Shown one piece after another: positions 8,452 through 17,426 of a DNA stretch of 64,000 nucleotides. Source of the DNA: Nocardioides carbamazepini (lineage in GTDB: Bacteria; Actinomycetota; Actinomycetes; Propionibacteriales; Nocardioidaceae). Both the position numbers and the translations under genes were made by a program. The stretch covers positions 372,001 to 436,000 of the forward strand of contig NZ_JAHTLF010000016.1 of assembly GCF_024614185.1 (NCBI RefSeq), written 5' to 3'. Under the pieces are notes generated by a model, which was not told the origin of the DNA, did no database searches, and saw only the letters and a program-made list of their open reading frames with translations. How positions within the stretch are numbered: the first letter of the stretch is position 1; every line of letters starts with the position of its first letter.

Positions 8452-9281
8452 GGAACCTCGCGGGCAGCTCCACGCGCGACTACGCCCGACTGCCGTGGGG
8501 CCAGGTCCACCTGCGCCGCGCCGGGGAGCCGGACGCGCCGGCGTTGGTCATGGTGCACCAGTCGCCGCTGTCCTCGGCCACGTTCGAGGCCGCGGTGGAG
8601 CCGTTGGCCGCTCTCGGACTGCAGGTCATCGCTCCGGACACCCCGGGATTCGGCATGTCCGACCCGACGCCGGAGCCCTGGGCGATCCCGGAGTACGCCG
8701 CCGGCCTGTGGCAGCTCGTCGACGGCCTGGGCCTGGGCGACGTCGTGCTCCTCGGCCAGCACACCGGCGCCGTCGTCGCGAGCGAGGCCGCGATCCAGCG
8801 GCCCGATCGGGTCAAGGGGTTGGTCCTGCAGGGCCTGCCGATCTACTCCGAGGCCGAGCGCGCCGAGAAGAAGGCCGGCTACGCCCCGCCGTACGAGCCC
8901 GCCCTCGACGGCTCACACCTGCTGGTCATCTGGGATCGGGTCCGGCGCCTCTACCCCGAGCTCGCGGTCGACGAGCTCGACCGCCAGGTGCTCGAGTACC
9001 TCGCCACCGGACCCGACTTCGGCACCGCCTACCGCGCTGTCTTCGAGCATCGGCTCGACACCGAGGCCCTGCGCGGCACGCCGATCGCCCTGGTCCATGG
9101 CGAGCGCGACCTGGTGCACCGGTTCACCGAGCTGGTCACCTCGACCCTGGACTGGGCGGAGCTGGAGCTGGTCCCCGGCACCGACTTCGCCGCCGATGAG
9201 CACACCGGCGCGTTCGTGGCCGCCGTCGGCCGGTGGGCGCAGCGCTTCCACCAGACCGTGTCGGCGGGGGCCGGCCGATGA
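8448..9281 (+). CDS. Alpha/beta-hydrolase-fold protein with His in the nucleophile position
   Basis: A 277-residue alpha/beta-hydrolase-fold protein started by GTG 8448, which overlaps the previous stop; GAAGGAGGAG just upstream is the ribosome binding site. The oxyanion region (MVHQSPLSS, residues 35-43) and the acid-bearing HGERD region are recognisable, and a terminal His is present (DEHTG). The nucleophile elbow is GQHTG (103-107), which puts His105 where Ser, Cys or Asp is expected. A G-x-H-T-G elbow would not support the usual acyl-enzyme, so it may be a non-hydrolytic member (lyase, dioxygenase-like or binding protein) or use another residue. Placement directly after the altered M20 protein suggests both act on the same intermediate. 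Confidence 0.85.
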   Translation: MRNLAGSSTRDYARLPWGQVHLRRAGEPDAPALVMVHQSPLSSATFEAAVEPLAALGLQVIAPDTPGFGMSDPTPEPWAIPEYAAGLWQLVDGLGLGDVVLLGQHTGAVVASEAAIQRPDRVKGLVLQGLPIYSEAERAEKKAGYAPPYEPALDGSHLLVIWDRVRRLYPELAVDELDRQVLEYLATGPDFGTAYRAVFEHRLDTEALRGTPIALVHGERDLVHRFTELVTSTLDWAELELVPGTDFAADEHTGAFVAAVGRWAQRFHQTVSAGAGR

Positions 9282-9703
9282 GCACCGAGATCGCCTACAC
9301 GGCCACCGTCGCGGTGACCGGTGGCCGCGGTGGCCGCGCCACCTCGACGACCGGCTCCTTCGCCGCCGACCTGGCCCGCCCCGCCGAGCGGGGCACGGGG
9401 TCCGGCACCGATCCGGAGGAGCTCTTCGCGGCCGGGTACGCCGCCTGCTTCGACAGCGCGCTGCAGGTCGTCGCCCGCCGGGAGCGGGTCCGGATCGGCC
9501 CGACCACCACCACCGCGTCGGTGTCGCTGTGCATCACCGGCGGCGACCAGTACTCGATCGCCGCCGAGCTCGAGGTCGCCGCGCCCGAGTGTGCGCAGGC
9601 CGACCTGGACCGCCTGCTCCCGCTGGCGCACGAGACCTGTCCCTACTCCAAGGCGACCCGGGGGAACATCCCCGTCGCCGTCACCGGCACCGGCCGCACC
9701 TGA
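9278..9703 (+). CDS. Organic hydroperoxide resistance protein, Ohr/OsmC family
   Basis: A 141-residue protein of normal Ohr length. Both redox-active cysteines are present in their usual contexts: AAGYAACFDSAL (about residue 54) and ETCPYSKATRGN (about 118). Ohr proteins reduce organic and fatty-acid hydroperoxides with lipoyl-dependent thiols in the cytoplasm. ATG 9278 overlaps the upstream stop by four bases. Its place in a catabolic operon suggests that it removes peroxides formed during substrate oxidation rather than serving as a stand-alone stress gene with OhrR, which is absent here. Confidence 0.9.
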   Translation: MSTEIAYTATVAVTGGRGGRATSTTGSFAADLARPAERGTGSGTDPEELFAAGYAACFDSALQVVARRERVRIGPTTTTASVSLCITGGDQYSIAAELEVAAPECAQADLDRLLPLAHETCPYSKATRGNIPVAVTGTGRT

Positions 9704-9752
9704 GCTTGTCGAAATCTCGGACTGTCGGACCTGAACGAAGGAAACTCCTCGG

Positions 9753-10538
9753 ATGACCACTCCTGTCGACCCCAAGTCGGGTCTGCTGCGCGCCCTCGGC
9801 GTCATCAACCTGGTAGCCGCCCGCGCGCCCGAGACGATCGGGGTGTCCACCGTGGCCCGTGAGCTCGACCTGCCGAAGGCCGTCGCCCATCGGATCCTCA
9901 AGGAGTTCACGGCCGCGACCTTCCTGGTCTTCGACGACACCACCAAGCAGTACCGGCTCGGTCCGGGCAGCCTCACCCTCGGTCTGGCGGCGCTGCGCGA
10001 CCTCGACGTCCCGAAGGTCGCGCGGCCCCACCTGGACCGCCTGGTCGCGGCGACGGGGGAGACCGCGACGCTGTCGGTGCGCAACGCCTGGTCCCGGGTG
10101 TACGTCGACCAGGTGCTGTCCCCCCACGAGATCCGGATGTCGATCTCGCTCGGCACCAGCCATCCACTGCACGCCGGATCGTCGTCCAAGGTGATCCTCG
10201 CCCACCTGCCCGCGAGCGAGATCGACCAGTACCTCGAGGACTCCGCGCTGGAGCGGGTCACGACGCACACCATCACCACCGAGGACGAGCTCCGCGCCGA
10301 GCTGGCCCAGGTCCGCGAGCAGGGCTACGCCGTCAGCATGGGCGAGCGGCAGGCCGGCGCGGGCAGCGTCGCGGCGCCCGTCCACCGGGCCAGTGGCGAG
10401 GTCTTCGGCTCGATCTCCCTGTGCGGTCCCCGGGATCGGTTCACCGCCGACGTCCGGGAGCGCAACGCCCGCCTGGTGATGAAGACCGCCGCCGAGATCA
10501 GCTCCGAGCTGGGCTACGCGCCCTCCGAGGAGGCCTGA
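9753..10538 (+). CDS. IclR family transcriptional regulator
   Basis: A 261-residue regulator with the N-terminal winged helix (TVARELDLPKAVAHRILKEF, about residues 32-51) and the C-terminal GAF-like effector domain (GYAVSMGERQAGAGSVAAPV near 195). IclR proteins respond to small organic acids or ring-derived ligands. It sits inside the cluster, in the same direction, and its stop overlaps the CoA-transferase start by one base, so it is probably co-transcribed and regulates this operon. The 49-base upstream gap holds a direct repeat TCGGAC-N2-TCGGAC (9717-9730), a possible binding site. Confidence 0.92.
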   Translation: MTTPVDPKSGLLRALGVINLVAARAPETIGVSTVARELDLPKAVAHRILKEFTAATFLVFDDTTKQYRLGPGSLTLGLAALRDLDVPKVARPHLDRLVAATGETATLSVRNAWSRVYVDQVLSPHEIRMSISLGTSHPLHAGSSSKVILAHLPASEIDQYLEDSALERVTTHTITTEDELRAELAQVREQGYAVSMGERQAGAGSVAAPVHRASGEVFGSISLCGPRDRFTADVRERNARLVMKTAAEISSELGYAPSEEA

Positions 10539-11764
10539 TGGGAGCCCCGGCCTCCGCAGCGGCCGTGGCCGCGCATCCAGGCCCCCTGGCCGGCGTACGG
10601 GTGCTCGACGTGTCCACCATCCTCGCCGGCCCACTCGCCTGTCAGATCCTCGGCGACTACGGCGCCGACGTGATCAAGGTCGAGCACCCGCGGCTCGGTG
10701 ACAGCATGCGCGGGCACGGTCCCGTCAAGGACGGCGAGCCGTTGTGGTGGAAGGAGATCTCCCGCAACAAGCGCGGCATCGCCATCGACCTCGGGAAGCC
10801 CGACGGGGCCGTGCTGTTGCGCCGCCTGGCGCGGGAGGCCGATGTCCTCGTCGAGAACTTCCGCCCCGGCACCCTGGAGCGCTGGGGTCTCGACCCCGCC
10901 TCGCTGCTCGAGGACAACCCCCGGCTGATCGTGGTGCGAGTGACCGGCTTCGGCCAGAGCGGTCCGTACGCAGCCCGGGCGGGCTTCGGCACCCTGGCCG
11001 AGGCCATGAGCGGGTTCGCGCACCTGACCGGCGACCCCGACGGTCCGCCGACGCTCCCCGCGTTCGGCCTGGCGGACAGCATCGCCGGCGTGACGGCGTC
11101 CTCGGCGATCGCCATGGCGCTCTACGCCCGGGAGCGCACCGGCCAGGGCCAGGTGATCGACCTGAGCCTGCTGGCGCCGATCATGACGGCGGTCGGGCCG
11201 GGCCCGACCGCCTACCAGCAGACCGGCGTGGTCGGGATGCGCCAGGGCAACCGGTCCACCAACAACAGCCCGCGCAACACCTACCGGACCAAGGACGGCC
11301 ACTGGGTCGCGATCTCGACCAGCGCCCAGGCCATCGCCGAACGGGTGCTGCGCCTCGTCGGTCACCCGGAGGTGGTCGACGAGCCGTGGTTCGCGAGCGG
11401 CCGCGAGCGGGCCCAGCACGCCGACCTGCTCGACGAGTACGTCGGCGACTGGATCGGACAGCGCACCCGGGCCGACGTCGTCACCGCGTTCGGCGAGGCC
11501 GGTGCGGCGGTCGCCCCGGTCTACGACGCGCGGGACATCGTCGAGGACGAGCACGTGCGCGCGACCGGGATGATCACCTACGTCGACGACGAGCGGCTCG
11601 GCCCGCTGGCCGTGCACGGCCTCCTCTGGGGCATGTCCCGCACGCCGGGAGCCATCCGCTTCCTCGGCCGCGACCTCGGTGCCGACACCGACGACGTGCT
11701 CGCCGAGGTCGGCGTCGAGGCCGCGGAACTCGACGACCTACGACGGCGGCAGGTGATCGCCTGA
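10538..11764 (+). CDS. Class III CoA-transferase, CaiB/BaiF family
   Basis: A 408-residue protein with the CaiB/BaiF signature: LDVSTILAGPLACQILGDYGADVIK(V)E at the start, RNKRG near residue 80, and the presumed catalytic Asp in LADSIAG near residue 185. Family members move CoA between carboxylic acids, often succinyl-CoA to a dicarboxylate or carnitine-like acid. Together with the CitE-like lyase at 15600 this fits activation of a dicarboxylic intermediate followed by C-C cleavage, as in itaconate or methylaspartate pathways (inference). ATG 10538 overlaps the IclR stop. Confidence 0.9.
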   Translation: MGAPASAAAVAAHPGPLAGVRVLDVSTILAGPLACQILGDYGADVIKVEHPRLGDSMRGHGPVKDGEPLWWKEISRNKRGIAIDLGKPDGAVLLRRLAREADVLVENFRPGTLERWGLDPASLLEDNPRLIVVRVTGFGQSGPYAARAGFGTLAEAMSGFAHLTGDPDGPPTLPAFGLADSIAGVTASSAIAMALYARERTGQGQVIDLSLLAPIMTAVGPGPTAYQQTGVVGMRQGNRSTNNSPRNTYRTKDGHWVAISTSAQAIAERVLRLVGHPEVVDEPWFASGRERAQHADLLDEYVGDWIGQRTRADVVTAFGEAGAAVAPVYDARDIVEDEHVRATGMITYVDDERLGPLAVHGLLWGMSRTPGAIRFLGRDLGADTDDVLAEVGVEAAELDDLRRRQVIA

Positions 11765-11835
11765 CCGGCCCGTCCGCCCGCGCGAGGCGCACCACGGCAC
11801 CACCACGAAACCTTGAGATGAACGGGGAACCCGCC

Positions 11836-12678
11836 ATGACCACGACTGCCACGACGACCGACCCACTGCTCGCCGCAGTGCGCCAGGGGGTCGAGATCCA
11901 CGACCTCGGTCGGCCGTTCACCGTCGGCATGTCCCAGTCGGCCAACCACCCGCCGTACTGGCACTCCCTCCCGCGCCGGCACGGCGACATGGTGCGCAGC
12001 GACGGCGGCTCCGCCGCCAACGACTTCATCTCGATGGGCACCCATGTCGGCACCCACATCGACGCGCTCGCTCATGTGTCCCAGGACGGGCTGCTCCACG
12101 GGGGCATCGACGCGCGTGAGGCGGGAGTCGGTGGCCGATTCCTCGAGCACGGCGTGCACACGATCAAGCCGATGGTCCGGCGGGGCGTGCTCCTCGACGT
12201 GCCGGCGGCGCTCGGGCTCGACGGCGGCTGCGCGGCGGGCTACGAGATCACCGCCGCGGACCTCGAGACGACCATCGCCCGCCAGGGCACCGCGGTCGGC
12301 GAGGACGACGTGGTGCTGATCCGCAGCGGCTGGGGACGGCACTTCGACGATCCGGATCCGGCGGTGTACCGCGGCGGGACCACCGGTGTGCCCGGGGTCG
12401 GTGAGGCCGGCGCCCGATGGCTCGCCGAGCGGCGGGTGCACGCCGTCGGCGCGGACACCATCGCCTTCGAGCAGCTCGCCCCGGGCGCCGGCCACGGATC
12501 GCTGCCCGCGCACCGCGTGCTGCTGGTCGAGAGCGGCATCTACATCATCGAGGCGCTGGACCTGGACGCGGTCGCGGCGGCCCGGGCCCACGAGTTCACC
12601 TTCGTCCTGTCCCCGCTCGCGTTCGTGGGCGCCACCGGCTCGCCGGTGCGTCCCCTGGCGGTGGTCGCCCGTGCCTGA
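11836..12678 (+). CDS. Cyclase family (kynurenine formamidase/isatin hydrolase-like) metal hydrolase
   Basis: A 280-residue protein with the metal-binding signature H-x-GTH-x-D-x3-H: HVGTHIDALAH at about residues 70-80. Proteins of this cyclase superfamily include kynurenine formamidase and isatin hydrolase and cleave amide bonds, often opening a cyclic amide, using Mn or Zn. A glutamate/histidine-rich distal region (GHGSLPAHRVLL) completes the fold. ATG 11836 is preferred to ATG 11818 because GGGGAA lies about eight bases before it. Its end overlaps the next GTG start by eight bases. Confidence 0.88.
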   Translation: MTTTATTTDPLLAAVRQGVEIHDLGRPFTVGMSQSANHPPYWHSLPRRHGDMVRSDGGSAANDFISMGTHVGTHIDALAHVSQDGLLHGGIDAREAGVGGRFLEHGVHTIKPMVRRGVLLDVPAALGLDGGCAAGYEITAADLETTIARQGTAVGEDDVVLIRSGWGRHFDDPDPAVYRGGTTGVPGVGEAGARWLAERRVHAVGADTIAFEQLAPGAGHGSLPAHRVLLVESGIYIIEALDLDAVAAARAHEFTFVLSPLAFVGATGSPVRPLAVVARA

Positions 12679-14110
12679 GCCGGCAACACTCGCGCAGCAG
12701 CTCGCCTCCTTCGCGGACGCCGTACGCCTCAAGGGGGCGCCCGACGAGGTCCGGTCGAGCACCCGGCAGCGGGTGCTCGACATCCTCGGACTGTGTGTGG
12801 CGGCACAGCGGCTCGAGACCAGTCGGGCAGTGATCGACCTCGTCGCGACCCAGGGCGGTGCGCCCCAGGCGTCCGCTCTCGGCGTCGCGACCCGTGTGCC
12901 CGCGGCGCAGGCGGCCCTGGTCAACGGGGTGCTGGCCCACTCCCTCGACTTCGACGACACGCACCTGCCGTCGGTGCTGCACCCGAGCGCCGCGGTGGTG
13001 CCGACCGCCCTCGCGGTCGCGGAGCTGGTCGACTCCTCGGCCGACGCGCTGCTCGATGCGGCGGCCGCCGGGCTCGAGGTCGCCTGCCGCCTCGGCATGG
13101 CGGGCTACGACCTCACGCTCGGCAACTCGGTCTTCTTCGAGCATGGGCAGCACGCCACCTCGATCTGCGGCGCCATGGGTGCCGCCGTCGCGGCCGGCAT
13201 GCTGCTGGAGCTTCCCGAGCGTCAGCTGACCGACGTTCTCGGCGTCACCGCGTCGATGGCGGCCGGGATCATCGAGGCCAACCGCACGGGCGGCACCGTC
13301 AAGCGGATGCACTGCGGCTGGGCCGCGCACTCGGCGGTGATGGCGGCGGAGCTCGTGCGCCGAGGCATCTCCGGCCCGCCGAGCGTGCTCGAGGGACGCT
13401 TCGGCTTCTTCGAGGCGTTCCTGCGGGGCGAGGCCGACCACGCCGCCGTCACCGACGGCCTCGGCAGCACCTGGGCGGTGCCGGGCATCTTCTTCAAGCC
13501 CTACCCGGCCAACCACTTCACGCACACCGGTGCCGATGCCGGGATGAGGTTCGCCGCGCGGGGCATCCGGCCCGACGAGATCGCCGCGATCGAGCTCGGC
13601 GTACCCACCGCGGTGGTCCGCACGATCGGCGAGCCGCTCGCCGTCAAGCAGGCACCGGAGACCGGCTACCAGGCCCAGTTCAGCGGCCCGTACGTCGTCG
13701 TGGCCGGCCTGCTCAGCGAGGGACGCGGCCTCGGGCTCGGCCTGGCCGACTTCACCGACGCGCTGGCCCACGACCCGCTCCGCAGGGACCTGATGGCGAG
13801 GGTCAGTGTCGTGGCCGACCCCGAGTGCGATGCGATCTTCCCGCACCAGTTCCCGGCCGTCGTACGGCTGACGACCACGGCGGGCGAGACCCACGTCGAG
13901 AAGGTCCTCGCGAATCTCGGCGGACCCCAGCGGCCGCTGACCGACGAGCAGCTCGCGTGGAAGTTCCGGGAGAACTGCCGCGACCTGCTGTCCGACGCCG
14001 ACATCGACCGCATCCAGGACCTCGCCCTCTCCCTCGACGGCACGCAGCGGGTGCGACCGCTGATGGCCGCCGTCGCCGCGGCGGTGCCGGCGGCCGCCCC
14101 CCTCCGCTAG
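12671..14110 (+). CDS. MmgE/PrpD family protein
   Basis: A 479-residue protein of the 2-methylcitrate dehydratase / cis-aconitate decarboxylase superfamily. Recognisable parts are DILGLCVAA near residue 38, AALVNGVLAHSLDFDDTH (78-95), GWAAHSAVMAAELVRRG (about 216) and FFKPYPANHFTHTGAD (about 275). Family members dehydrate or decarboxylate tricarboxylate-like acids; the branch cannot be decided by eye. GTG 12671 is chosen because it overlaps the end of the cyclase gene; no better start lies nearby. With the CaiB and CitE neighbours, an itaconate/citramalate-like route is one possibility. Confidence 0.88.
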   Translation: MPEPATLAQQLASFADAVRLKGAPDEVRSSTRQRVLDILGLCVAAQRLETSRAVIDLVATQGGAPQASALGVATRVPAAQAALVNGVLAHSLDFDDTHLPSVLHPSAAVVPTALAVAELVDSSADALLDAAAAGLEVACRLGMAGYDLTLGNSVFFEHGQHATSICGAMGAAVAAGMLLELPERQLTDVLGVTASMAAGIIEANRTGGTVKRMHCGWAAHSAVMAAELVRRGISGPPSVLEGRFGFFEAFLRGEADHAAVTDGLGSTWAVPGIFFKPYPANHFTHTGADAGMRFAARGIRPDEIAAIELGVPTAVVRTIGEPLAVKQAPETGYQAQFSGPYVVVAGLLSEGRGLGLGLADFTDALAHDPLRRDLMARVSVVADPECDAIFPHQFPAVVRLTTTAGETHVEKVLANLGGPQRPLTDEQLAWKFRENCRDLLSDADIDRIQDLALSLDGTQRVRPLMAAVAAAVPAAAPLR

Positions 14111-14133
14111 TCCCCTCAACGAAAGGCAGCACC

Positions 14134-15600
14134 ATGTCCTCGCCCGACCTGATCCTCACCGGAGTCCACGTCGTCCACCACGACCACGCCGAGCCCCAGG
14201 CCTGGGATGTCGCCGTCACGGACGGCGTGATCACGGCCGTCGGCCCCGGCCTCGACACCGTCGGCGCTCGCGAGGTCGTCGACGGGGAGGGCCGGCTGCT
14301 CTTCCCCGGCGTGGTGGACGCCCACCAGCACTGGGGCATCTACAACGAGCTCGCCATCGACACCGAGACGGAGAGCCGCGCGTGCGCGCAGGGAGGCGTG
14401 ACCACGGCGTTGAACTACATGCGCACCGGCCAGTACTACCTGAACCGCGGCGGCTCCTACGCCGAGTTCTTCCCGCAGGTGCTGGCCGCGTCCGAGGGCA
14501 GGGCCTACGTCGACTACGCCTTCCACCTGGCGCCCATGAGCAAGGAGCATCTGGGGGAGATCTCCTCGCTCGTCGGTGAGCACGGCGTGACCTCGTTCAA
14601 GATCTTCATGTTCTACGGCAGCCACGGCCTGCACGGGCGGTCCAGCAGCCAGAGTGACTTCCTGATGATCCCCGAGGACGAGCGCTACGACCTGGCCCAC
14701 TTCGAGTTCGTGATGCGGGCGGTCCAGAAGGCGCGTGCCGACCACCCGGATCTCGCTGACGAGATCTCGCTCTCGCTGCACTGCGAGACGGCGGAGATCA
14801 TGACGGCGTACACGAAGCTGGTCGAGGAGGAGGGGGCGCTCACCGGGCTCGCCGCCTACAGCGCCTCGCGGCCGCAGCACTCCGAGGGTCTGGCCGTGAC
14901 CATCGCCTCCTATCTCGCTCACGAGACCGACCTGCCGACCATCAATCTGCTGCATCTATCGTCGGCGAAGGCGATGGACGCCGCACTGCGGATGGCCGCG
15001 ACCTTCCCCGAGGTGGACTTCCGGCGCGAGGTGACGGTGGGCCATCTCCTCGCCGACATCGACACGGCCAGCGGTCTGGGCGCCAAGGTGAACCCGCCGA
15101 TCCGGCCGCGGGACGACGTGGAGGCGCTGTGGCGCCACGTGCTCGCGGGAGAGGTCGACTGGGTCGTCAGCGACCACGCCTGCTGCCGCGACGAGCTGAA
15201 GTTCGGCGAGCCACGGGACGACGTCTTCGTCGCGAAGTCAGGCTTCGGCGGTGCCGAGTATCTCCTTGCCGGCATGGTGAGCGAAGGTGTCGCCCGCGGC
15301 CTGCCGTTGGGCGAGGTCGCCCGGCTGACCGCCTGGAACCCGGCGCGCCGGTTCGGTCTGCGCACCAAGGGCGCGGTCGAGGTCGGCCTCGACGCGGACC
15401 TCGTGCTGGTCGACCCGGCGCGGCCGTGGACCGTGCGGGCCAGCGACAGCGAGTCGACCCAGGAGTACACGCCGTTCGAGGGATTCGAGCTGACCGCCCA
15501 GGTCACCGACACCTTCCTGCGCGGCGTCCGGGTGCTCCACGACGGCAAGGTCGTCGGCGAGCCGCGGGGCCGGTACCTCAGCCGGCCGACCGCGCGCTGA
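14134..15600 (+). CDS. Dihydropyrimidinase/hydantoinase-like amidohydrolase
   Basis: A 488-residue cyclic amidohydrolase. The dinuclear metal site of the family is complete: HQH in GVVDAHQHWG (about residue 66), the carboxylated-lysine context TSFKIFM (about 155), His in SLHCE and LLHLSS, and the final Asp in VVSDHACC (about 347). Such enzymes hydrolyse cyclic amides (hydantoins, dihydropyrimidines, dihydroorotate, allantoin). GAAAGGCAG precedes ATG 14134. Its stop overlaps the next ATG. With the cyclase at 11836 there are two ring-opening amidohydrolase families in one operon, which points to a cyclic amide or imide substrate. Confidence 0.9.
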   Translation: MSSPDLILTGVHVVHHDHAEPQAWDVAVTDGVITAVGPGLDTVGAREVVDGEGRLLFPGVVDAHQHWGIYNELAIDTETESRACAQGGVTTALNYMRTGQYYLNRGGSYAEFFPQVLAASEGRAYVDYAFHLAPMSKEHLGEISSLVGEHGVTSFKIFMFYGSHGLHGRSSSQSDFLMIPEDERYDLAHFEFVMRAVQKARADHPDLADEISLSLHCETAEIMTAYTKLVEEEGALTGLAAYSASRPQHSEGLAVTIASYLAHETDLPTINLLHLSSAKAMDAALRMAATFPEVDFRREVTVGHLLADIDTASGLGAKVNPPIRPRDDVEALWRHVLAGEVDWVVSDHACCRDELKFGEPRDDVFVAKSGFGGAEYLLAGMVSEGVARGLPLGEVARLTAWNPARRFGLRTKGAVEVGLDADLVLVDPARPWTVRASDSESTQEYTPFEGFELTAQVTDTFLRGVRVLHDGKVVGEPRGRYLSRPTAR

Positions 15601-16517
15601 TGGTGGTGACCTCCCGCGCTCCGGCGCGGAGCCTGCTCTATGTGCCCGGCGACCGCCCCGAGTGGGTCGCCAAGGCCGGCCGGACGGCGGCCGACGCGCT
15701 GATCCTCGACCTCGAGGATGCTGTCGCCGCGGTCAACAAGGATGCGGCGCGCACGGCCGTCGGTGAGGTGCTTCGTGCAGCTGAGGCGGAGGACCCGGCC
15801 GCGTCGGACGGACCGGAGCTGTGGGTCCGGATCAACGCGTCGAGCGTCGATGACGACCTCGTCGCCGTCGTCGGCGCGGCCCTGCACACGGTGCTGGTCC
15901 CCAAGGCGGAGCCGGAGCTGCTGGCGTCCGTCGCGGCCCGACTGGACCGGCTGGAGGCGGAGCGCTCCCTGGCCGCCGGCGGGATCGGCGTCGTCGGCCT
16001 GCTCGAGACGGCGCACGGCGTGGATCAGGTCGCGGCCGTGGCGGCGATGCCCCGGGTCCGTCGCCTCTCGGTCGGCGAGGCCGATCTCGCCGCCGAGCTG
16101 GGCCTGGTCCCCGGCCCGGACCGTGCGGAGCTGGCTCCGATCCGGAGCCGACTGGTGGTGGCCTCCGCGGTCGCCGGTCTCGAGCGGCCGATCGGGCCGG
16201 TGCACACCGTGCTCGACGACCATGAGGGCCTGGTGACCACCTGCCGGCAGCAGTACCGCCAGGGCTTCCGCGGCCGCACGGCCATCCACCCCGCCCAGGT
16301 GGACACGATCAACGCCGAGTTCCTGCCGACCCCGGCCGAGATCGACCGGGCGCGGACGCTGGTGGCGTCGTTCGACGCGTCCGAGACGGCGGGCCTGTCC
16401 GCCTTCGCCGGAGCCGACGGCCACCTCGTCGATCCGGCCACCGTGCGCCGCGCCCGCGAGATCGTCGCCGCGGCCGATGCCGGGGGCGACGCCGTGACCC
16501 GAGGTGCCGGCGGATGA
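15600..16517 (+). CDS. HpcH/HpaI aldolase / citrate lyase beta (CitE-like) protein
   Basis: A 305-residue protein of the CitE/malyl-CoA lyase family. The N-terminal RSLLYVPGDRPEW and DALILDLEDAV (about residues 34-44) carry the CoA/metal-binding pattern, GLLETAHGV (about 133) the second metal region, and RTAIHPAQV (about 225) the conserved C-terminal motif. Stand-alone CitE homologues cleave malyl-CoA, citramalyl-CoA or related 3-hydroxyacyl-CoA esters into two parts. ATG 15600 overlaps the upstream stop by one base. The likely partner is the CoA-transferase at 10538. Confidence 0.9.
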   Translation: MVVTSRAPARSLLYVPGDRPEWVAKAGRTAADALILDLEDAVAAVNKDAARTAVGEVLRAAEAEDPAASDGPELWVRINASSVDDDLVAVVGAALHTVLVPKAEPELLASVAARLDRLEAERSLAAGGIGVVGLLETAHGVDQVAAVAAMPRVRRLSVGEADLAAELGLVPGPDRAELAPIRSRLVVASAVAGLERPIGPVHTVLDDHEGLVTTCRQQYRQGFRGRTAIHPAQVDTINAEFLPTPAEIDRARTLVASFDASETAGLSAFAGADGHLVDPATVRRAREIVAAADAGGDAVTRGAGG

Positions 16518-17386
16518 TCGTCAACCGCCGGCCCGGCGTACTCGAGCTGATCGACCAGGTCGAGCACGGCCGGGTCGCCGGCGTCCTCGCCGAGGCGTGG
16601 GGGAACGAGAGATTCGCCGCGCCCACGCCCGCGCCCGCCGTGGCGCTCGCCGCGGCGCGGCACGACGAGGGTTGGCGCGCGGTCGACGGCGCGCTCCTCT
16701 TCGACGAGCTCGAGAAGCGTCCGATGCACTTCCTGGACATCGACGTCGAGTCGCACGTCCCGCTCTACCGCTCGGGCGTGGAGCGGGTGTCGATGCTCGA
16801 CGCGTACGCCGGCCTGCTCGTCGGCATGCACTGGTCGGGCATCTACCGCGGGCGTTGGCAGCGCCCGGGCGCCGGGTCGCGCCTGGCCCGCAGCGACGCG
16901 GACCGGCGGCTCCAGGAGCAGGTCGTCCGCGCCGAGGAGGAGCGGTGGATCGAGGTGCGGGAAGAGGTCTGGACCGAGACCGAGCCTCGGGCGGTGTTCG
17001 AGACCCGGCTGTGGCATCACTACGAGCTGCTGCAGCTCTGGGACCTGCTGTCGCTCTTCTTGTGCGTCGTGCCGGATGAGCCCGCGTCCCCGGAGCCGGT
17101 GGTGCCCTGGGGGCCGCAGATGTCCGGCCTCGACCACCGCTCGGAGACGGTCCGGCTGCCCGTGGTCGGCGCCCGTCCCGGTGGCCCCCGCCTCGCCCTG
17201 GTGGCGCGGGTGGCGGCGCCCGGCAGGATCGAGGTCGACCCATTCCCCTTCGCAGGGGAGCTCGACGTCGAGGTCGAGGTCCGCAGCCTGCCCGATCGGG
17301 GGTGGACCCAGGCGGAGGCGATCGCGCACCTGGGCCGGCACCGCAGCCGGACCAGGCGCTGGCGGGTGGGTCCGCCCGCGCCGTGA
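16514..17386 (+). CDS. DUF3891 family protein
   Basis: A 290-residue cytoplasmic protein that fits DUF3891: it begins MIVNRRPGVLELIDQVEHG and has the conserved ARHDEGW motif near residue 52, with further conserved His and Asp residues (SGIYRGRW, WHHYELLQLWD). Function is unknown; the conserved polar residues in an all-helical context could form a metal site of an HD-like hydrolase, which is inference. It is the last gene of the long operon starting at 3362, coupled by ATGA to the CitE-like gene. Confidence 0.8.
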   Translation: MIVNRRPGVLELIDQVEHGRVAGVLAEAWGNERFAAPTPAPAVALAAARHDEGWRAVDGALLFDELEKRPMHFLDIDVESHVPLYRSGVERVSMLDAYAGLLVGMHWSGIYRGRWQRPGAGSRLARSDADRRLQEQVVRAEEERWIEVREEVWTETEPRAVFETRLWHHYELLQLWDLLSLFLCVVPDEPASPEPVVPWGPQMSGLDHRSETVRLPVVGARPGGPRLALVARVAAPGRIEVDPFPFAGELDVEVEVRSLPDRGWTQAEAIAHLGRHRSRTRRWRVGPPAP

Positions 17387-17426
17387 CCACCGGGTGAGGC
17401 CGCGCCGGACCGATCGACTGCCCTGC

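Noticed and set aside
10744..12678. A single long fused gene across the CoA-transferase and cyclase
   Set aside because: The upstream part is an out-of-frame shadow of the CoA-transferase; the cyclase has its own ATG and ribosome binding site at 11836.
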